From contig NZ_VOWY01000007.1 in NCBI RefSeq assembly GCF_008014645.1, positions 1 to 64,000 on the forward strand: a stretch of DNA of 64,000 nucleotides, given 5' to 3'. Shown piece by piece: positions 8,261 to 18,441 of this stretch. This DNA is from Collinsella sp. BA40 (lineage in GTDB: Bacteria > Actinomycetota > Coriobacteriia > Coriobacteriales > Coriobacteriaceae). The position numbers and the translations under genes are program-made. Within the stretch, counting starts at the first letter, position 1, and each line of letters opens with the position of its first letter. The notes beneath the pieces were generated by a model, which was not told the origin of the DNA, did no database searches, and saw nothing but the letters and a program-made list of their open reading frames with translations.

Positions 8261-9880
8261 ATGGCCTGTACGACTATTCTTGTAGGCAAGCTGGCGAGTT
8301 ATGATGGGTCGACAATCGTTGCCCGCAACGAGGACTCTCCGGGCGGGCAGTTCGAGCCCAAGCGCATGCAGGTTGTTATGCCCAGCGATCAGCCGCGGAC
8401 GTACGTGAGTTCGGAATCCCATCTGACGGTCGAGCTTCCCGAGGAGCCCATGCGCTATACGTCGGTCCCCGATGCTCTTCCAGGTCATGGCGTGTGGGCC
8501 GCTGCAGGTTTCAACGAGTGCAACGTGGGCATGAGCGCGACTGAAACCATCACCAGCAACGATCGCGTGCTGGGGGCGGACCCCTTGGTCGTATACACTC
8601 CTCCGCAAGGGGTTGCCGGCGACGCGAGCTATGCCCCCGAGGTTCCCGGAGGCTTGGGTGAGGAGGATTTCGTTACCCTCGTCTTACCTTATATCCATTC
8701 GGCGCGCGAGGGCGTGGAGCGCCTGGGAGCGCTTCTCGAGCGTTATGGTACGTACGAGATGAACGGTATCGCATTCTCCGATCTCGACGAGATCTGGTGG
8801 ATGGAGACGATCGGCGGACATCATTGGATCGCCAAGCGCGTTCCCGACGATGCCTACGTGACGATGCCCAACCAGCTCGGTATCGACTGGTTCGACTTGG
8901 CAGATGCCGAGGGCGAGCAGCTGGAGCATATGGCCAGCGACGACCTGCGCGTATGGATGGAGGAGAACCACCTCGACCTGACGATGCGCGACGCCGACTA
9001 CTACATGAGCGGTGACCTCGAATATGCCATCGACGATGAGTGCGATGGAGCATGCGACGATGACGCCGACGATGGCGTTGATATAATCGAGATCGATCTT
9101 GATCGCGCACAGGATATCTTCAATCCTCGCGATGCGTTCGGTTCGCATTCGGATAGCGATCATGTATACAACACGCCGCGTGCCTGGTATATGCAGCGGT
9201 GCCTGAATCCCCGTGACGAGTGGGAAGGTCCTATGGCGACGTGGGGTCCCGAATCAGACGATATTCCCTGGGCCCGCGTACCCGAGCGCAAGGTGACGAT
9301 CGAAGACGTTAAATATGTTCTCTCGGCTCACTATCAGGGAACCCCGTACGACCCCTATGGTAGGAAGGGCGATGACGCGTCGCGCGGGCTGTATAGGCCT
9401 ATCGGCATCAACCGCAACGGCCAGCTTGCGGTCCTTCAGCTGCGTCCGTACGCGGATCGCGCATATCGTGCGATCCAGTGGATGGCGTTTGGTTCCAACC
9501 CGTTCAACGCGTTGGTTCCGCTTTACGCAAACGTCGACGAAATGCCGGAGTATCTTTCGAATACGACCGATCGCGTCACGACCGATAGCTTCTACTGGAC
9601 GAATCGCATCGTGGCCGCGCTGGCGGATGCGCGCTTCCGCGATAACGCCGCGCATATCGAGCGCTATCAGCAAAAGGTCGGCGGAATGGGCCATGCCTTC
9701 TTGCGCAAGACCGACGCCGTAGCGCGCGACCTGGGTCCTGACGAGGCGCCGGCATACCTTGCGCGGGCGAATGCGGAATTGGTGTCAGCTGTACGCTTGG
9801 AGACCGAGGACCTGCTGGCGAAGGTGCTCTACACGACGAGCTGCGCGATGAAAAACGCCTTTGCGATGTCTGACAATTAA
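8261..9880 (+). CDS. C69-family dipeptidase
   Basis: This 539-residue protein belongs to the Ntn-hydrolase dipeptidases of family C69 (PepD type). C3 in MACTT is the expected nucleophile, exposed after removal of the first residues; the conserved GSTIVARNED and later NTPRAWYMQR segments are present. No signal peptide is visible, so it should be cytosolic and complete peptide breakdown. An unusual acidic insert rich in Asp/Glu with two cysteines occurs around residues 253-275. It stands alone, with a weak terminator before it and about 97 bases after it. Confidence 0.88.
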   Translation: MACTTILVGKLASYDGSTIVARNEDSPGGQFEPKRMQVVMPSDQPRTYVSSESHLTVELPEEPMRYTSVPDALPGHGVWAAAGFNECNVGMSATETITSNDRVLGADPLVVYTPPQGVAGDASYAPEVPGGLGEEDFVTLVLPYIHSAREGVERLGALLERYGTYEMNGIAFSDLDEIWWMETIGGHHWIAKRVPDDAYVTMPNQLGIDWFDLADAEGEQLEHMASDDLRVWMEENHLDLTMRDADYYMSGDLEYAIDDECDGACDDDADDGVDIIEIDLDRAQDIFNPRDAFGSHSDSDHVYNTPRAWYMQRCLNPRDEWEGPMATWGPESDDIPWARVPERKVTIEDVKYVLSAHYQGTPYDPYGRKGDDASRGLYRPIGINRNGQLAVLQLRPYADRAYRAIQWMAFGSNPFNALVPLYANVDEMPEYLSNTTDRVTTDSFYWTNRIVAALADARFRDNAAHIERYQQKVGGMGHAFLRKTDAVARDLGPDEAPAYLARANAELVSAVRLETEDLLAKVLYTTSCAMKNAFAMSDN

Positions 9881-9977
9881 CAGCGGCGGCATCGAATCGT
9901 TTGGGGCATCTGCTACGGGGTAGAAGCTTATTACAACAGCGAGCGGCGGCTCCGCGAACCGCCTAGGATGGGAGGCC

Positions 9978-10400
9978 ATGATGGCAACCAAGTTCGAGGA
10001 ACTGGTCAACGGCATGATTAACGTCGGCTTCGGGATGGCGGCAACGGCCGCAGAAAAGAGCCGGGAGATGCTCGAGGACTTCAACGCGAAGGGTGCTGAA
10101 GTGCGCACCGATGCGACTTCGGGTGATTTCGCTCGTTCGATGTCGGACGTGTTCGAGCGCGCCGGCGGCGTATTCACCGAAACCACCGAACGCTTTAGCG
10201 CCGAGGGCGAGACGGTTGCCGAACGCGTGCTCGACGAGCTGATCGTCGCGCGTCTGCGCATGCTCGATTCCCCAAGTCGCGCAGCGTTTCTCGTGCATGT
10301 GGGCGACCTGGTCACCGCTGTCGAGAGCGAGACCGTTAACGTGCCCGTAGAGTCGGTCGATGGGGCTGATGTGGCCGAGACCGAGGAGAAGGGCGAGTAG
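9978..10400 (+). CDS. Phasin-like helical protein
   Basis: This 140-residue protein is predicted to be mostly amphipathic helix, resembling the PhaF/phasin-like coiled-coil family in its N-terminal ELVNGMINVGFGMAATAAEKSREMLEDF segment read in parts. No enzyme motif or membrane segment is seen. It begins ATGATG behind GGGAGG and ends seven bases before the start of a UbiB-family gene, so the two are almost certainly co-transcribed and translationally coupled. A role as a membrane- or lipid-associating partner of the UbiB protein is an inference from this pairing. Confidence 0.7.
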   Translation: MMATKFEELVNGMINVGFGMAATAAEKSREMLEDFNAKGAEVRTDATSGDFARSMSDVFERAGGVFTETTERFSAEGETVAERVLDELIVARLRMLDSPSRAAFLVHVGDLVTAVESETVNVPVESVDGADVAETEEKGE

Positions 10401-10407
10401 ATATTTC

Positions 10408-12174
10408 ATGGCAGCGAGTGAAAACGACAACAGCCGCTGGGACACAAGGGGTTTTGGAGATTCCCCGCGCCCTGGTGCCCCATCGATGGACGCATCGGGT
10501 GTTTCTCGTCATCGTGAGCGCGCGGTAGACGAGTTTCCAGATGAGCCTGCCGTTGTAGCTCCTGGCGAGAAGTACCAGCTCACGTCGGCAGGACGGCGCT
10601 GGCGTATCGGCCAGATCATCAAGTTGCTACGAAAATACGAGGTCTGGAACGATATTACTCCGGTTCGCCTACGCTGCCTGCTCGAGGAGCTCGGCCCCAT
10701 GTTTGTGAAGATGGGGCAGATCTTGGCCAACAGGTCGGAGATCTTGCCCCAGCGCTTCTGCGACGAGCTGCGAAAGCTGCGCACCGATGTCGACCCCGTT
10801 CCGTTCGGGACGGTGCGCGACTGCTTGAAAGCGGAATATCGACGTCCGATGGAGGACGTGTTCGAATGGGTTGATGAAGAGCCGCTGGGCAGCGCCTCGC
10901 TCGCCCAGGTGCATCGCGCGCGCCTGAAGACGGGCGAGGAGGTGGCGGTAAAGGTCCAGCGCCCCGGTGCGCAGCAGATCATGGCGCAGGATATCGATAT
11001 CATGCGCTCCTTGGTGCGCATGGCATCTCGTTTCGTGAAAACGGACCAGTTCGTGGATCTGCATGACGTGGTCGAGGAGCTGTGGCAGTCCTTCCGGGAG
11101 GAGACGAACTTCCTCATGGAGGCGCGAAACCTTGAGGACTTCCATACGTTTCACAAGGATACGAAGGGCATAGCGTGCCCGCGCCCGTATCTGGGCCTGT
11201 GTACCGAGCACGTGGTCGTTATGGACTACATCGAGGGTGTCTCCATTGCCGATCCGGAGGGGCTGGTGCGCGCCGGCTACGATTTGAAGCAGCTGGGTGC
11301 GCGCATCGTCGAGGACTATTCGACGCAGGTGCTCGACGACGGCTTCTTTCATGCTGATCCCCATGCGGGCAACATCATCGTGAAGGACAACGTTATCTTT
11401 TTTATCGACCTGGGCATGGTGGGCAGGATGTCGAACCACGATCGCCTCATCGTGAAGGACATCATCTACTCGGTGGCCGAGGGCGATGTCTCCAAGCTTA
11501 AGGATTCACTGATGCGCTTCGCGGTGTCGCGCGGCGATTCCGATTCGCTTGACCACGCGTCCTTCCTCAGCGACCTCGACTACATCGTCGCCGATTTCGC
11601 CGGGCTCGATTTGAAGGATCTGGACATCGGAGAGTTTCTCACATCGCTGGTCAACCTTGCTCGCAAGAACGATGTGGAGCTCCCCAGCGTGGTGACGATG
11701 TTTGCGCGGGGCATGGTGACGCTCGAGGGGCTTCTTTCGGAATACATGCCCGATATCAACATGATAGAGATCATCTCGTCGCATATCGCCCACGAGAAGA
11801 GCTCCTTTGCGCGCCTGGAAGAGATGATGCGCGAATTGCAAGGAAGCAGCCTGCGCGCGGCAAGGGGGTCGCTTGAGGCGGCTGAGCATCTCGGGCTGGC
11901 GGCGCATATGCTCACGCGCGGCCAGCTTAAGGTGAACACGCAGGTCATGGGGTCCGAGGAGGTGCTGAGGCATATCGGAGGCATCGTCGACCGCATGTCT
12001 ATGGCCATCGTAATCGCCGGTCTCTTCATCGGTTCGTCGGTCGTGTACTTCGCTAAGATCGAGCCGGTTATCTTCGGCATCCCCGTCATTGGGTTCTTCG
12101 GGTACGCCAGCGCGCTGTTTTTGGCGTTGGGACTGGGTCGGGAGATCTGGCGAAACAGCCACGGCAAGCGCTAG
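10408..12174 (+). CDS. UbiB/ABC1/ADCK-family protein kinase-like ATPase
   Basis: This is a 588-residue atypical-kinase-like protein. It has the family-specific KMGQ segment (from K101) with NRSEILP, an alanine-rich loop in GSASLAQVHRARL, the lysine of EVAVKVQRPG, FHADPHAGN (about 314-322) and FIDLGMVGR as the metal-binding aspartate. Two membrane segments end the protein (about 531-585), placing it at the membrane. In respiring bacteria UbiB supports ubiquinone synthesis; no quinone gene is near, so the role here is probably general lipid or isoprenoid handling. The start at 10408 follows GAGAAGGGCGAG, seven bases after the phasin-like gene. It converges with rlmA and overlaps its end by four bases. 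Confidence 0.85.
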   Translation: MAASENDNSRWDTRGFGDSPRPGAPSMDASGVSRHRERAVDEFPDEPAVVAPGEKYQLTSAGRRWRIGQIIKLLRKYEVWNDITPVRLRCLLEELGPMFVKMGQILANRSEILPQRFCDELRKLRTDVDPVPFGTVRDCLKAEYRRPMEDVFEWVDEEPLGSASLAQVHRARLKTGEEVAVKVQRPGAQQIMAQDIDIMRSLVRMASRFVKTDQFVDLHDVVEELWQSFREETNFLMEARNLEDFHTFHKDTKGIACPRPYLGLCTEHVVVMDYIEGVSIADPEGLVRAGYDLKQLGARIVEDYSTQVLDDGFFHADPHAGNIIVKDNVIFFIDLGMVGRMSNHDRLIVKDIIYSVAEGDVSKLKDSLMRFAVSRGDSDSLDHASFLSDLDYIVADFAGLDLKDLDIGEFLTSLVNLARKNDVELPSVVTMFARGMVTLEGLLSEYMPDINMIEIISSHIAHEKSSFARLEEMMRELQGSSLRAARGSLEAAEHLGLAAHMLTRGQLKVNTQVMGSEEVLRHIGGIVDRMSMAIVIAGLFIGSSVVYFAKIEPVIFGIPVIGFFGYASALFLALGLGREIWRNSHGKR

Positions 12175-13016
12175 ACCTTGCTGTCGTCGAATCGCGCTAC
12201 CAGCACTTCGGCATCTACCGTTATCTGCGTGAGCCGCCCGATTTCGAGTTCGTTTGCGTTGCATCCGAAGGTGACGGGGCTCATGCGAACGAGGTCGCGG
12301 GCTTGCTCGCCGTCGACCGGCAGGGTCTGCGCTGCTCGCGTGCGCGCTAGGATTTCGGCGTGGCGCTCGAGGTGCGAGACGATGGGCTCGTTTGAGTATG
12401 CATTGTCAATCGAGGGCTTGCCGGTGAGCGCACGGAGCTCCTGCATGTGACGCGAGCCGGGCACCACTTTCACGAGGGTGCCGCCGGGTGCGAGGACACG
12501 CTGGAACTCCTGGTAGTTGGCGGGCGTGAAGACATTGATGATGCAGGCGGCGGTGTTCGCGGCAAGCGGCATGTGCGCGAGGTCGGCCACGAGCCAATGG
12601 ACGGCGTTGCCTCCGCGTGCGGCGATGCGGATGGCGTCTTTGGAATAATCGATACCGATGGTGCGGCAGCCGGTGCGCTGCCGAATCGATTTGGCGTAAT
12701 AGCCTTCACCGCAGCCGGCGTCGACCACGGTCGAGCCGGCTGCCAGATAAGGAAGCTCCTGCAAGATGGCATCGAGCACATGATGGTAAAAGCCCGCATC
12801 CATGATACGCGCGCGGCTTTCGAAAAATGCCGCATCGTAGCCCTTGAGCGGGGCGACGTTGGGCACCAGCGTCAAAAAGCCCTTGGCGGAGATATCGAAG
12901 CGGTGCGCGCGGCTGCAGGCGAGGGAGCCGCCTTCGGCGTGCAGGGCCGATCCGCAGAGCGGACAGCGCAGCGCCGGCGCAAGGTCGAGGTATGCCTGGA
13001 TGCGGGAGCGCGCCAT
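12171..13016 (-). CDS. rlmA: 23S rRNA (guanine-N1)-methyltransferase, RlmA family
   Basis: This 281-residue SAM-dependent enzyme is expected to methylate a guanine in 23S rRNA domain II; some relatives confer macrolide resistance (TlrB/RlmAII). An N-terminal zinc finger is visible with C18, C21, C34 and H38, followed by the SAM-binding motif VVDAGCGEGYY and the segment INVFTPANYQEFQRVLAPGG read in parts. Which of the two target guanines it modifies cannot be told. It lies two bases after the acetyltransferase gene on the same strand, so they form an operon. Confidence 0.85.
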   Translation of the reverse strand: MARSRIQAYLDLAPALRCPLCGSALHAEGGSLACSRAHRFDISAKGFLTLVPNVAPLKGYDAAFFESRARIMDAGFYHHVLDAILQELPYLAAGSTVVDAGCGEGYYAKSIRQRTGCRTIGIDYSKDAIRIAARGGNAVHWLVADLAHMPLAANTAACIINVFTPANYQEFQRVLAPGGTLVKVVPGSRHMQELRALTGKPSIDNAYSNEPIVSHLERHAEILARTRAAQTLPVDGEQARDLVRMSPVTFGCNANELEIGRLTQITVDAEVLVARFDDSKV

Positions 13017-13018
13017 CG

Positions 13019-13558
13019 TTAGACCAGGACCTTTTCGAACGCGATGCGCAGCGGATCGTACTGGCCGGTGTGGCCGAGCGTGATGACGCCGCAGCGTTCG
13101 TAGCCGAGCTTGCCCACGAGGCCCTGCACGGGGATGTTGCGCTCATGCGTGTCGATGCGAATGCTCGCGGCCCCGCGATCGCGAGCGATGCGCTCGCCCT
13201 CCTCGAACATCTCGGTCATGATGCCGCGGCGCGCCGCAGCCTTGCTGATCGCGCAGCGATGGATGACGGCGTACGAGGGGTTGGCGGAGCTGGACTGGGT
13301 GAGCCAGGCGCCGTCGATCTTGTCGTAGGTGTGCTCTCCGTTAAAGGAAAGCGCCATGATGCCCAGGATCGTTCCATCCTCATCGATGGCGACGTAGGAC
13401 GCGCCCTCGGCCATATCGGCCTCGATGTCGATGTGGTTGGGATACTCCTCCTGCCATTGGGGGATATCCATGGCGGCAAGCGAGGCTTTGCCATCGTTCA
13501 GCACCTGTTCGGCCGCATCAACATCGGCGGGCACCGTCGGTCGAATACAAATCGTCAT
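13019..13558 (-). CDS. GNAT-family N-acetyltransferase
   Basis: A 179-residue acetyl-CoA-dependent acetyltransferase of unknown substrate. Family features include the acceptor side strand YAVIHRCAI, the acetyl-CoA loop region SKAAARRGIMTEMFEEG, and the helix-strand pair VQGLVGKLGYERCG. I took the ATG at 13558 because GAAAGG lies seven bases upstream; a TTG five codons earlier is possible. It is co-transcribed with rlmA and may share a transcript with the MetRS-like gene upstream. Confidence 0.83.
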   Translation of the reverse strand: MTICIRPTVPADVDAAEQVLNDGKASLAAMDIPQWQEEYPNHIDIEADMAEGASYVAIDEDGTILGIMALSFNGEHTYDKIDGAWLTQSSSANPSYAVIHRCAISKAAARRGIMTEMFEEGERIARDRGAASIRIDTHERNIPVQGLVGKLGYERCGVITLGHTGQYDPLRIAFEKVLV

Positions 13559-13592
13559 CAGAGAACCTTTCAAAAATGAGGATGAACCATCG

Positions 13593-13606
13593 GGGCCGCG
13601 CGGCCC
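13593..13606. other. GC palindrome between the MetRS-like and acetyltransferase genes
   Basis: GGGCCGCGCGGCCC is a perfect 14-base palindrome about 15 bases after the MetRS-like stop (minus strand). A short T-run follows only after a further 15 bases, so it is a doubtful terminator. Confidence 0.3.
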
Positions 13607-13619
13607 GGCTGATCAGACC

Positions 13620-15776
13620 TTAAAACTGGCTCGGGTGCTTCGCGAAGAAGTCGAAGCGCGGGGGCAGCGCTTTGATGGCGTGCTCGCCCGGATGCTCGCC
13701 GAGCGAGACGACGAGCTCGTCGTTCGTCTCGAAGATATGATTCCACGAGAAGAAGGTCGCGGGCTCGATGGCGAAGTGCTCGCAGATCTTCTCGCAGCCT
13801 GCGGGAACGATGCCGTGCATGAGGACGGTGGCGACGCGTAGCTGGTGGAACGCATCGACGAGCGCCTGAGCCATGGCGGCGTCGTCGGAGGCGTTCTTCG
13901 CAGCCTTGGAGGCGTCGCTCCAGCGCTTGTTCGCGGAGCGCAGGAACTCATCGCATACGCCCAGGGCATGGTGCAGCTCGAAAGTGTGCATGGCCTGCTC
14001 GAAGGCGAGGACGGCCTGTTCGGTCTCATCGATGACCGCGGCGCCCGGGGCGCCTGCGGGGATGCATCCGGTGCGGTATGCGGCCTCGTCGCCGTCCTTG
14101 GGGGCGACGCCGTAGAAGCAGGAGCGGGCCAGGCGGTTGAAGACGCCGGTGAGCAGCGCGCCCTCCTTGAGGGCGGGGTCGATCACGCGCTTGTCGTCGC
14201 GGGCGAGCACGGGGTTGCCTTGGCTGTCCTTGCCGGTCTCGCGCAGGTCGAAGGCCTTCGGGGAGAAGCTGACGGGCTTCTCGCCCAGGCCGAGCGACAG
14301 CCAGTGGGCGCGCAGCTGCTCGGGCGTGTAGTGGTCGAGCATCTCGTGCGCCAGGGGCGGCGGGGTCTGGGAGCTGGAGCTGGCCTTCTTGCCCATGTAG
14401 AGGATGTGGTAGTTGGCGGCGACGCAGGACTGCTGCATGTTCCAGTCGAGCGCCTCCCACATGCCGGACTGCGCGATGCAGTAGAAGTAGATGTTGTCCT
14501 GGCCGATGAACTGGTAGGCGCGTGCGTCCTCGCTCGCCCACCAGTCGCGCCAGTCGAGGCTGGCATGCGTGTAAGCAGGCTCGTCCATGATCATGGCAGG
14601 GGCTTCGCCCACGAGCTCGGCGTCGGCGACGGCGGTCGGGGCGAGCTCGGATGCTGGCGTGCCCGCGGCCTCGAGCTTGGCGGCATCGCGTGCGAGCACG
14701 GCGCGGGTGAAGCTGATGGGCGCCCACAGGCTCTCGGGCCAGACCCAGGCCGTGAGGTCGCGGCAGCCCTCGACCTCGGGCAGGGGCACGCCCCACTCGA
14801 CGTTGCCCGAGATACGGAACGGCACGAGCGCCTTGCCGGAGCGGAAGCGCACGCCGGCTCGGTTGAGGACCTCGTGGGCCTCGTCGCGCTCGCGCCAGGT
14901 GGGGAAGACCACCGTGAAGGAGCCCTTGTTGCCCTCGGCCTCGATGACCTCGTGCGCGGGCAGCTCGCCGCGGACGACCTCGAATTCATCGCGGAACTTG
15001 ATCTGGATGAACAGGCGCGGAGCGTCGAGCCATTCCTGCATGGTCTTGGATACCACGGAGCGCACGGTGGGATCGGCGGCAAGTCGCTCGGTGTGCTCCC
15101 GTATGTACTCGGTGTAGGAGGGCAGGTCGAAGTAGAGGTTGTCGACCGGGACGAGCTCGGGCGTTTCACCGGTGAGAGCGCTCTTGGGGGCAATGAGCTC
15201 TTCGGGCTCGAACTGATGGCCCAGGTCGCATTCGTCGGCGTAGGCCTTCTCGGACTTGCAGCCCTGGATGGGGCAGCGGCCGAGGACCTGGCGGCCGTTC
15301 AGGAACTGCCCGGCGCTCGGGTCGTAGAACTGCTTGGTGGACATCTTGGCGAGCTTGCCCTGCTCGTGCAGGCGCTCGACGAGCTCGGCGGTCATGCGCT
15401 CGTGGATGTGCACGGCGGGCTCGAGCGCGCTGCCGGCGTACAGGTCGCAGGACACGTCGAAGCTGGCGAGGTCGGTCTCCTGGCTATCGTGGTTCTCGCG
15501 TACGTAGTCGGAGATGTGCTTGGCGTAGCCGTCGGCCTCGCGGAGCTTGCGGAAGCCCTCCATGATGGGGGAGCCGTAGCAGTCGGTGCCGGAGACGAAG
15601 ACCACGTTCTCGCGGCCCAGGCGGTCGCGCAGGAAGCGGGCGTAAAAGTCCGCCGGGACGAAGACGCCGCCCACGTGGCCGAAGTGCAGGCCCTTGTTGC
15701 CATAGGGCATGCCCGCGGTGACCACGGCGCGGCGCGGCCAGGCGGGACGATCTTCACGGCTATAGGTGTGTGCCAT
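13620..15776 (-). CDS. metG: Methionyl-tRNA synthetase-like class I tRNA ligase with divergent motifs
   Basis: The 718-residue protein has the layout of methionyl-tRNA synthetase: a Rossmann catalytic core with HFGH (31-34) as the HIGH motif, a zinc knuckle CPIQGC ... C ... H in the connective domain, and a C-terminal helical anticodon domain. Key signatures deviate: the DEHG motif reads DCYG (65-68), and the KMSKS position reads KKASSSS (463-469) inside the segment YMGKKASSSSQ. There are also extra residues in the core compared with short bacterial MetRS. It may be the genome's working MetRS in a divergent lineage or a paralogue. The ATG at 15776 follows AAGGAG with good spacing. The symbol reflects family, not proven activity. 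Confidence 0.75.
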   Translation of the reverse strand: MAHTYSREDRPAWPRRAVVTAGMPYGNKGLHFGHVGGVFVPADFYARFLRDRLGRENVVFVSGTDCYGSPIMEGFRKLREADGYAKHISDYVRENHDSQETDLASFDVSCDLYAGSALEPAVHIHERMTAELVERLHEQGKLAKMSTKQFYDPSAGQFLNGRQVLGRCPIQGCKSEKAYADECDLGHQFEPEELIAPKSALTGETPELVPVDNLYFDLPSYTEYIREHTERLAADPTVRSVVSKTMQEWLDAPRLFIQIKFRDEFEVVRGELPAHEVIEAEGNKGSFTVVFPTWRERDEAHEVLNRAGVRFRSGKALVPFRISGNVEWGVPLPEVEGCRDLTAWVWPESLWAPISFTRAVLARDAAKLEAAGTPASELAPTAVADAELVGEAPAMIMDEPAYTHASLDWRDWWASEDARAYQFIGQDNIYFYCIAQSGMWEALDWNMQQSCVAANYHILYMGKKASSSSQTPPPLAHEMLDHYTPEQLRAHWLSLGLGEKPVSFSPKAFDLRETGKDSQGNPVLARDDKRVIDPALKEGALLTGVFNRLARSCFYGVAPKDGDEAAYRTGCIPAGAPGAAVIDETEQAVLAFEQAMHTFELHHALGVCDEFLRSANKRWSDASKAAKNASDDAAMAQALVDAFHQLRVATVLMHGIVPAGCEKICEHFAIEPATFFSWNHIFETNDELVVSLGEHPGEHAIKALPPRFDFFAKHPSQF

Positions 15777-15859
15777 GTGCGGCTCCTTTTTCGTTACTTT
15801 TCGTATGCATGACGTCACATTATCGCACATCGGGCGGGGTGAATGGGTATGCTTGCATC

Positions 15860-16489
15860 ATGAAGAAAATCGACGGCATACATACGTTTGAGGATGAGGG
15901 CTTCCTGGCTCGCATCACGCGGACGTCGTTCGCGGTGATGCTGGCTGCAGCCGCGGTTTGCGCTGTGTGGGGGGTATGCTCGCTGATCCCCGGATCCCCG
16001 GCTCCCGCGTTCGAGCTGGCCTCACCCGTCCACGCGCCATCGAAGCTCGGATGGCTGCTCGCCCTGGCGGTGGGGGTGCTCGTATCGCTTGTGGCTCACG
16101 AGGCAGTGCACGCCGCGGTGTTCAAGCTGTTCGCTCCCAAGGGCTCCCGCATCACGTTCGGTGCCAATTGGAGATGCGGGATGCTGTTCGCCTGCGCGGA
16201 TGGCATCGTGTACACGCGCCGCCAGTACCTGGCTATCGTCTTGGCCCCGACGCTTGTGGTCACGTTGGCGTTGGTGGCCGCGGGGGCGCTGGTCTCGTGG
16301 CCGCTATGGACGCTTGTCGTGGTCGCACTGCACCTTTCGGGCTGCGTGGGCGATTGGGCGTACGCGGCCCATATCGCGGCGGACCCCGCGATCGCGTACT
16401 GCGAGGACACGGAGTGGGGCGTCCAGTTTTACGGGGTCGGGGAAGATGGCCGCGATGAAGATGCCGATGGTGGCGAAGGAGCTGCTTGA
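15860..16489 (+). CDS. DUF3267-type membrane zincin-like protein
   Basis: A 209-residue membrane protein with about four hydrophobic segments. HEAVH in the second helix matches an HExxH zinc-protease motif, as in the DUF3267 family of putative membrane zincins; a conserved GD pair (CVGDW) in the last helix could supply the third ligand. The C-terminus is acidic. The start at MKKID is chosen by loss of sense upstream; the ribosome site is weak. Its stop overlaps the ATG of queH (TGATG), so the two genes are translationally coupled. Substrate unknown. Confidence 0.72.
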   Translation: MKKIDGIHTFEDEGFLARITRTSFAVMLAAAAVCAVWGVCSLIPGSPAPAFELASPVHAPSKLGWLLALAVGVLVSLVAHEAVHAAVFKLFAPKGSRITFGANWRCGMLFACADGIVYTRRQYLAIVLAPTLVVTLALVAAGALVSWPLWTLVVVALHLSGCVGDWAYAAHIAADPAIAYCEDTEWGVQFYGVGEDGRDEDADGGEGAA

Positions 16490-17079
16490 TGACGAGACTG
16501 CTGTTGCATGCGTGCTGCGCGCCGTGCTCGCTGGAGCCGGTGCGCTTGCTGGTCGAAGAGGGCTTCGAGCCCACGATCTGCTGGACCAATCCGAATATCC
16601 AGCCGGCCGCAGAGCGCCGCCGGCGGCTGGAGGAGCTGAGGCACTGGTGCGGCCAGGTGGGTATCGACCTCATCGAGGCGCGGGAGGACCTCGCGCGCTG
16701 GGAGCGCGGCGTCGCGACCGTGGGCGCCCGCGATCGCGAGCGTCGGTGCCGCGCGTGCTATGCGCTGCGCCTGGCCGAGGCGTGCCGCGTGGCGCGCGAG
16801 GGCGGTTTCGAGTACATCGGCACGACGCTCGCCGTATCCCCGTATCAGCTGTTCGACACCTGTAACGAGGTGCTGGAGAAGCTGGCGCGCGCCCATGGCC
16901 TCATGCCGGTGATACGCGACTTTCGTCCCTGGTATCCCGAGGCGACGCGTCGGTCGCGCGAGCTGGGGATGTATCGCCAGCAGTATTGCGGCTGCCGCTT
17001 CTCCGCCGCCGAGTCGGTGCTCGACCGCGCACGCATGCGCGACGAGCGCCGTGCGCGCCGCGACGAGACGTCGGCATAG
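16489..17079 (+). CDS. queH: Epoxyqueuosine reductase QueH
   Basis: QueH (DUF208) performs the last step of queuosine synthesis, reducing epoxyqueuosine in tRNA, as the non-B12 alternative to QueG. The 196-residue protein has the N-terminal CCAPCS motif (C9, C10, C13), a middle CRACY motif and a C-terminal QYCGC motif, which supply the cysteines for its iron-sulfur and metal centres. AAGGAG precedes the ATG that overlaps the stop of the zincin gene. queA follows after 99 bases, and tgt is 7.5 kb downstream. Confidence 0.93.
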   Translation: MTRLLLHACCAPCSLEPVRLLVEEGFEPTICWTNPNIQPAAERRRRLEELRHWCGQVGIDLIEAREDLARWERGVATVGARDRERRCRACYALRLAEACRVAREGGFEYIGTTLAVSPYQLFDTCNEVLEKLARAHGLMPVIRDFRPWYPEATRRSRELGMYRQQYCGCRFSAAESVLDRARMRDERRARRDETSA

Positions 17080-17178
17080 CGGTTCGGAGAAGATGCGCCG
17101 CGCATACGGGGAGTGCGCGGGCGGACGCGCTATCATAGGGCGCCGTGAGAAGTGAACGTTTGAACGCGAGGAGCGCAT

Positions 17179-18357
<1,179 letters not shown>

Positions 18358-18377
18358 TCGGCACCTATGTGCTAACG

Positions 18378-18416
18378 AAAGGGCGCCGGCATCCCAGCGG
18401 GGTGCCGGCGCCCTTT
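18378..18416. terminator. Bidirectional terminator between queA and the XRE regulator
   Basis: AAAGGGCGCCGGCA pairs with TGCCGGCGCCCTTT around an 11-base loop; T-residues follow on the plus strand and A-residues precede it, so it can serve both convergent genes. Confidence 0.85.
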
Positions 18417-18441
18417 GCGTTGGCGGATGATGGAAATCTAC

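Noticed and set aside
13845-15812. 655-codon open frame on the plus strand opposite the MetRS-like gene
   Set aside because: It is antisense to a gene with clear homology and a good ribosome site; its low-complexity Gly/Ala/Leu/Val/Glu composition is typical of GC-rich shadow frames.
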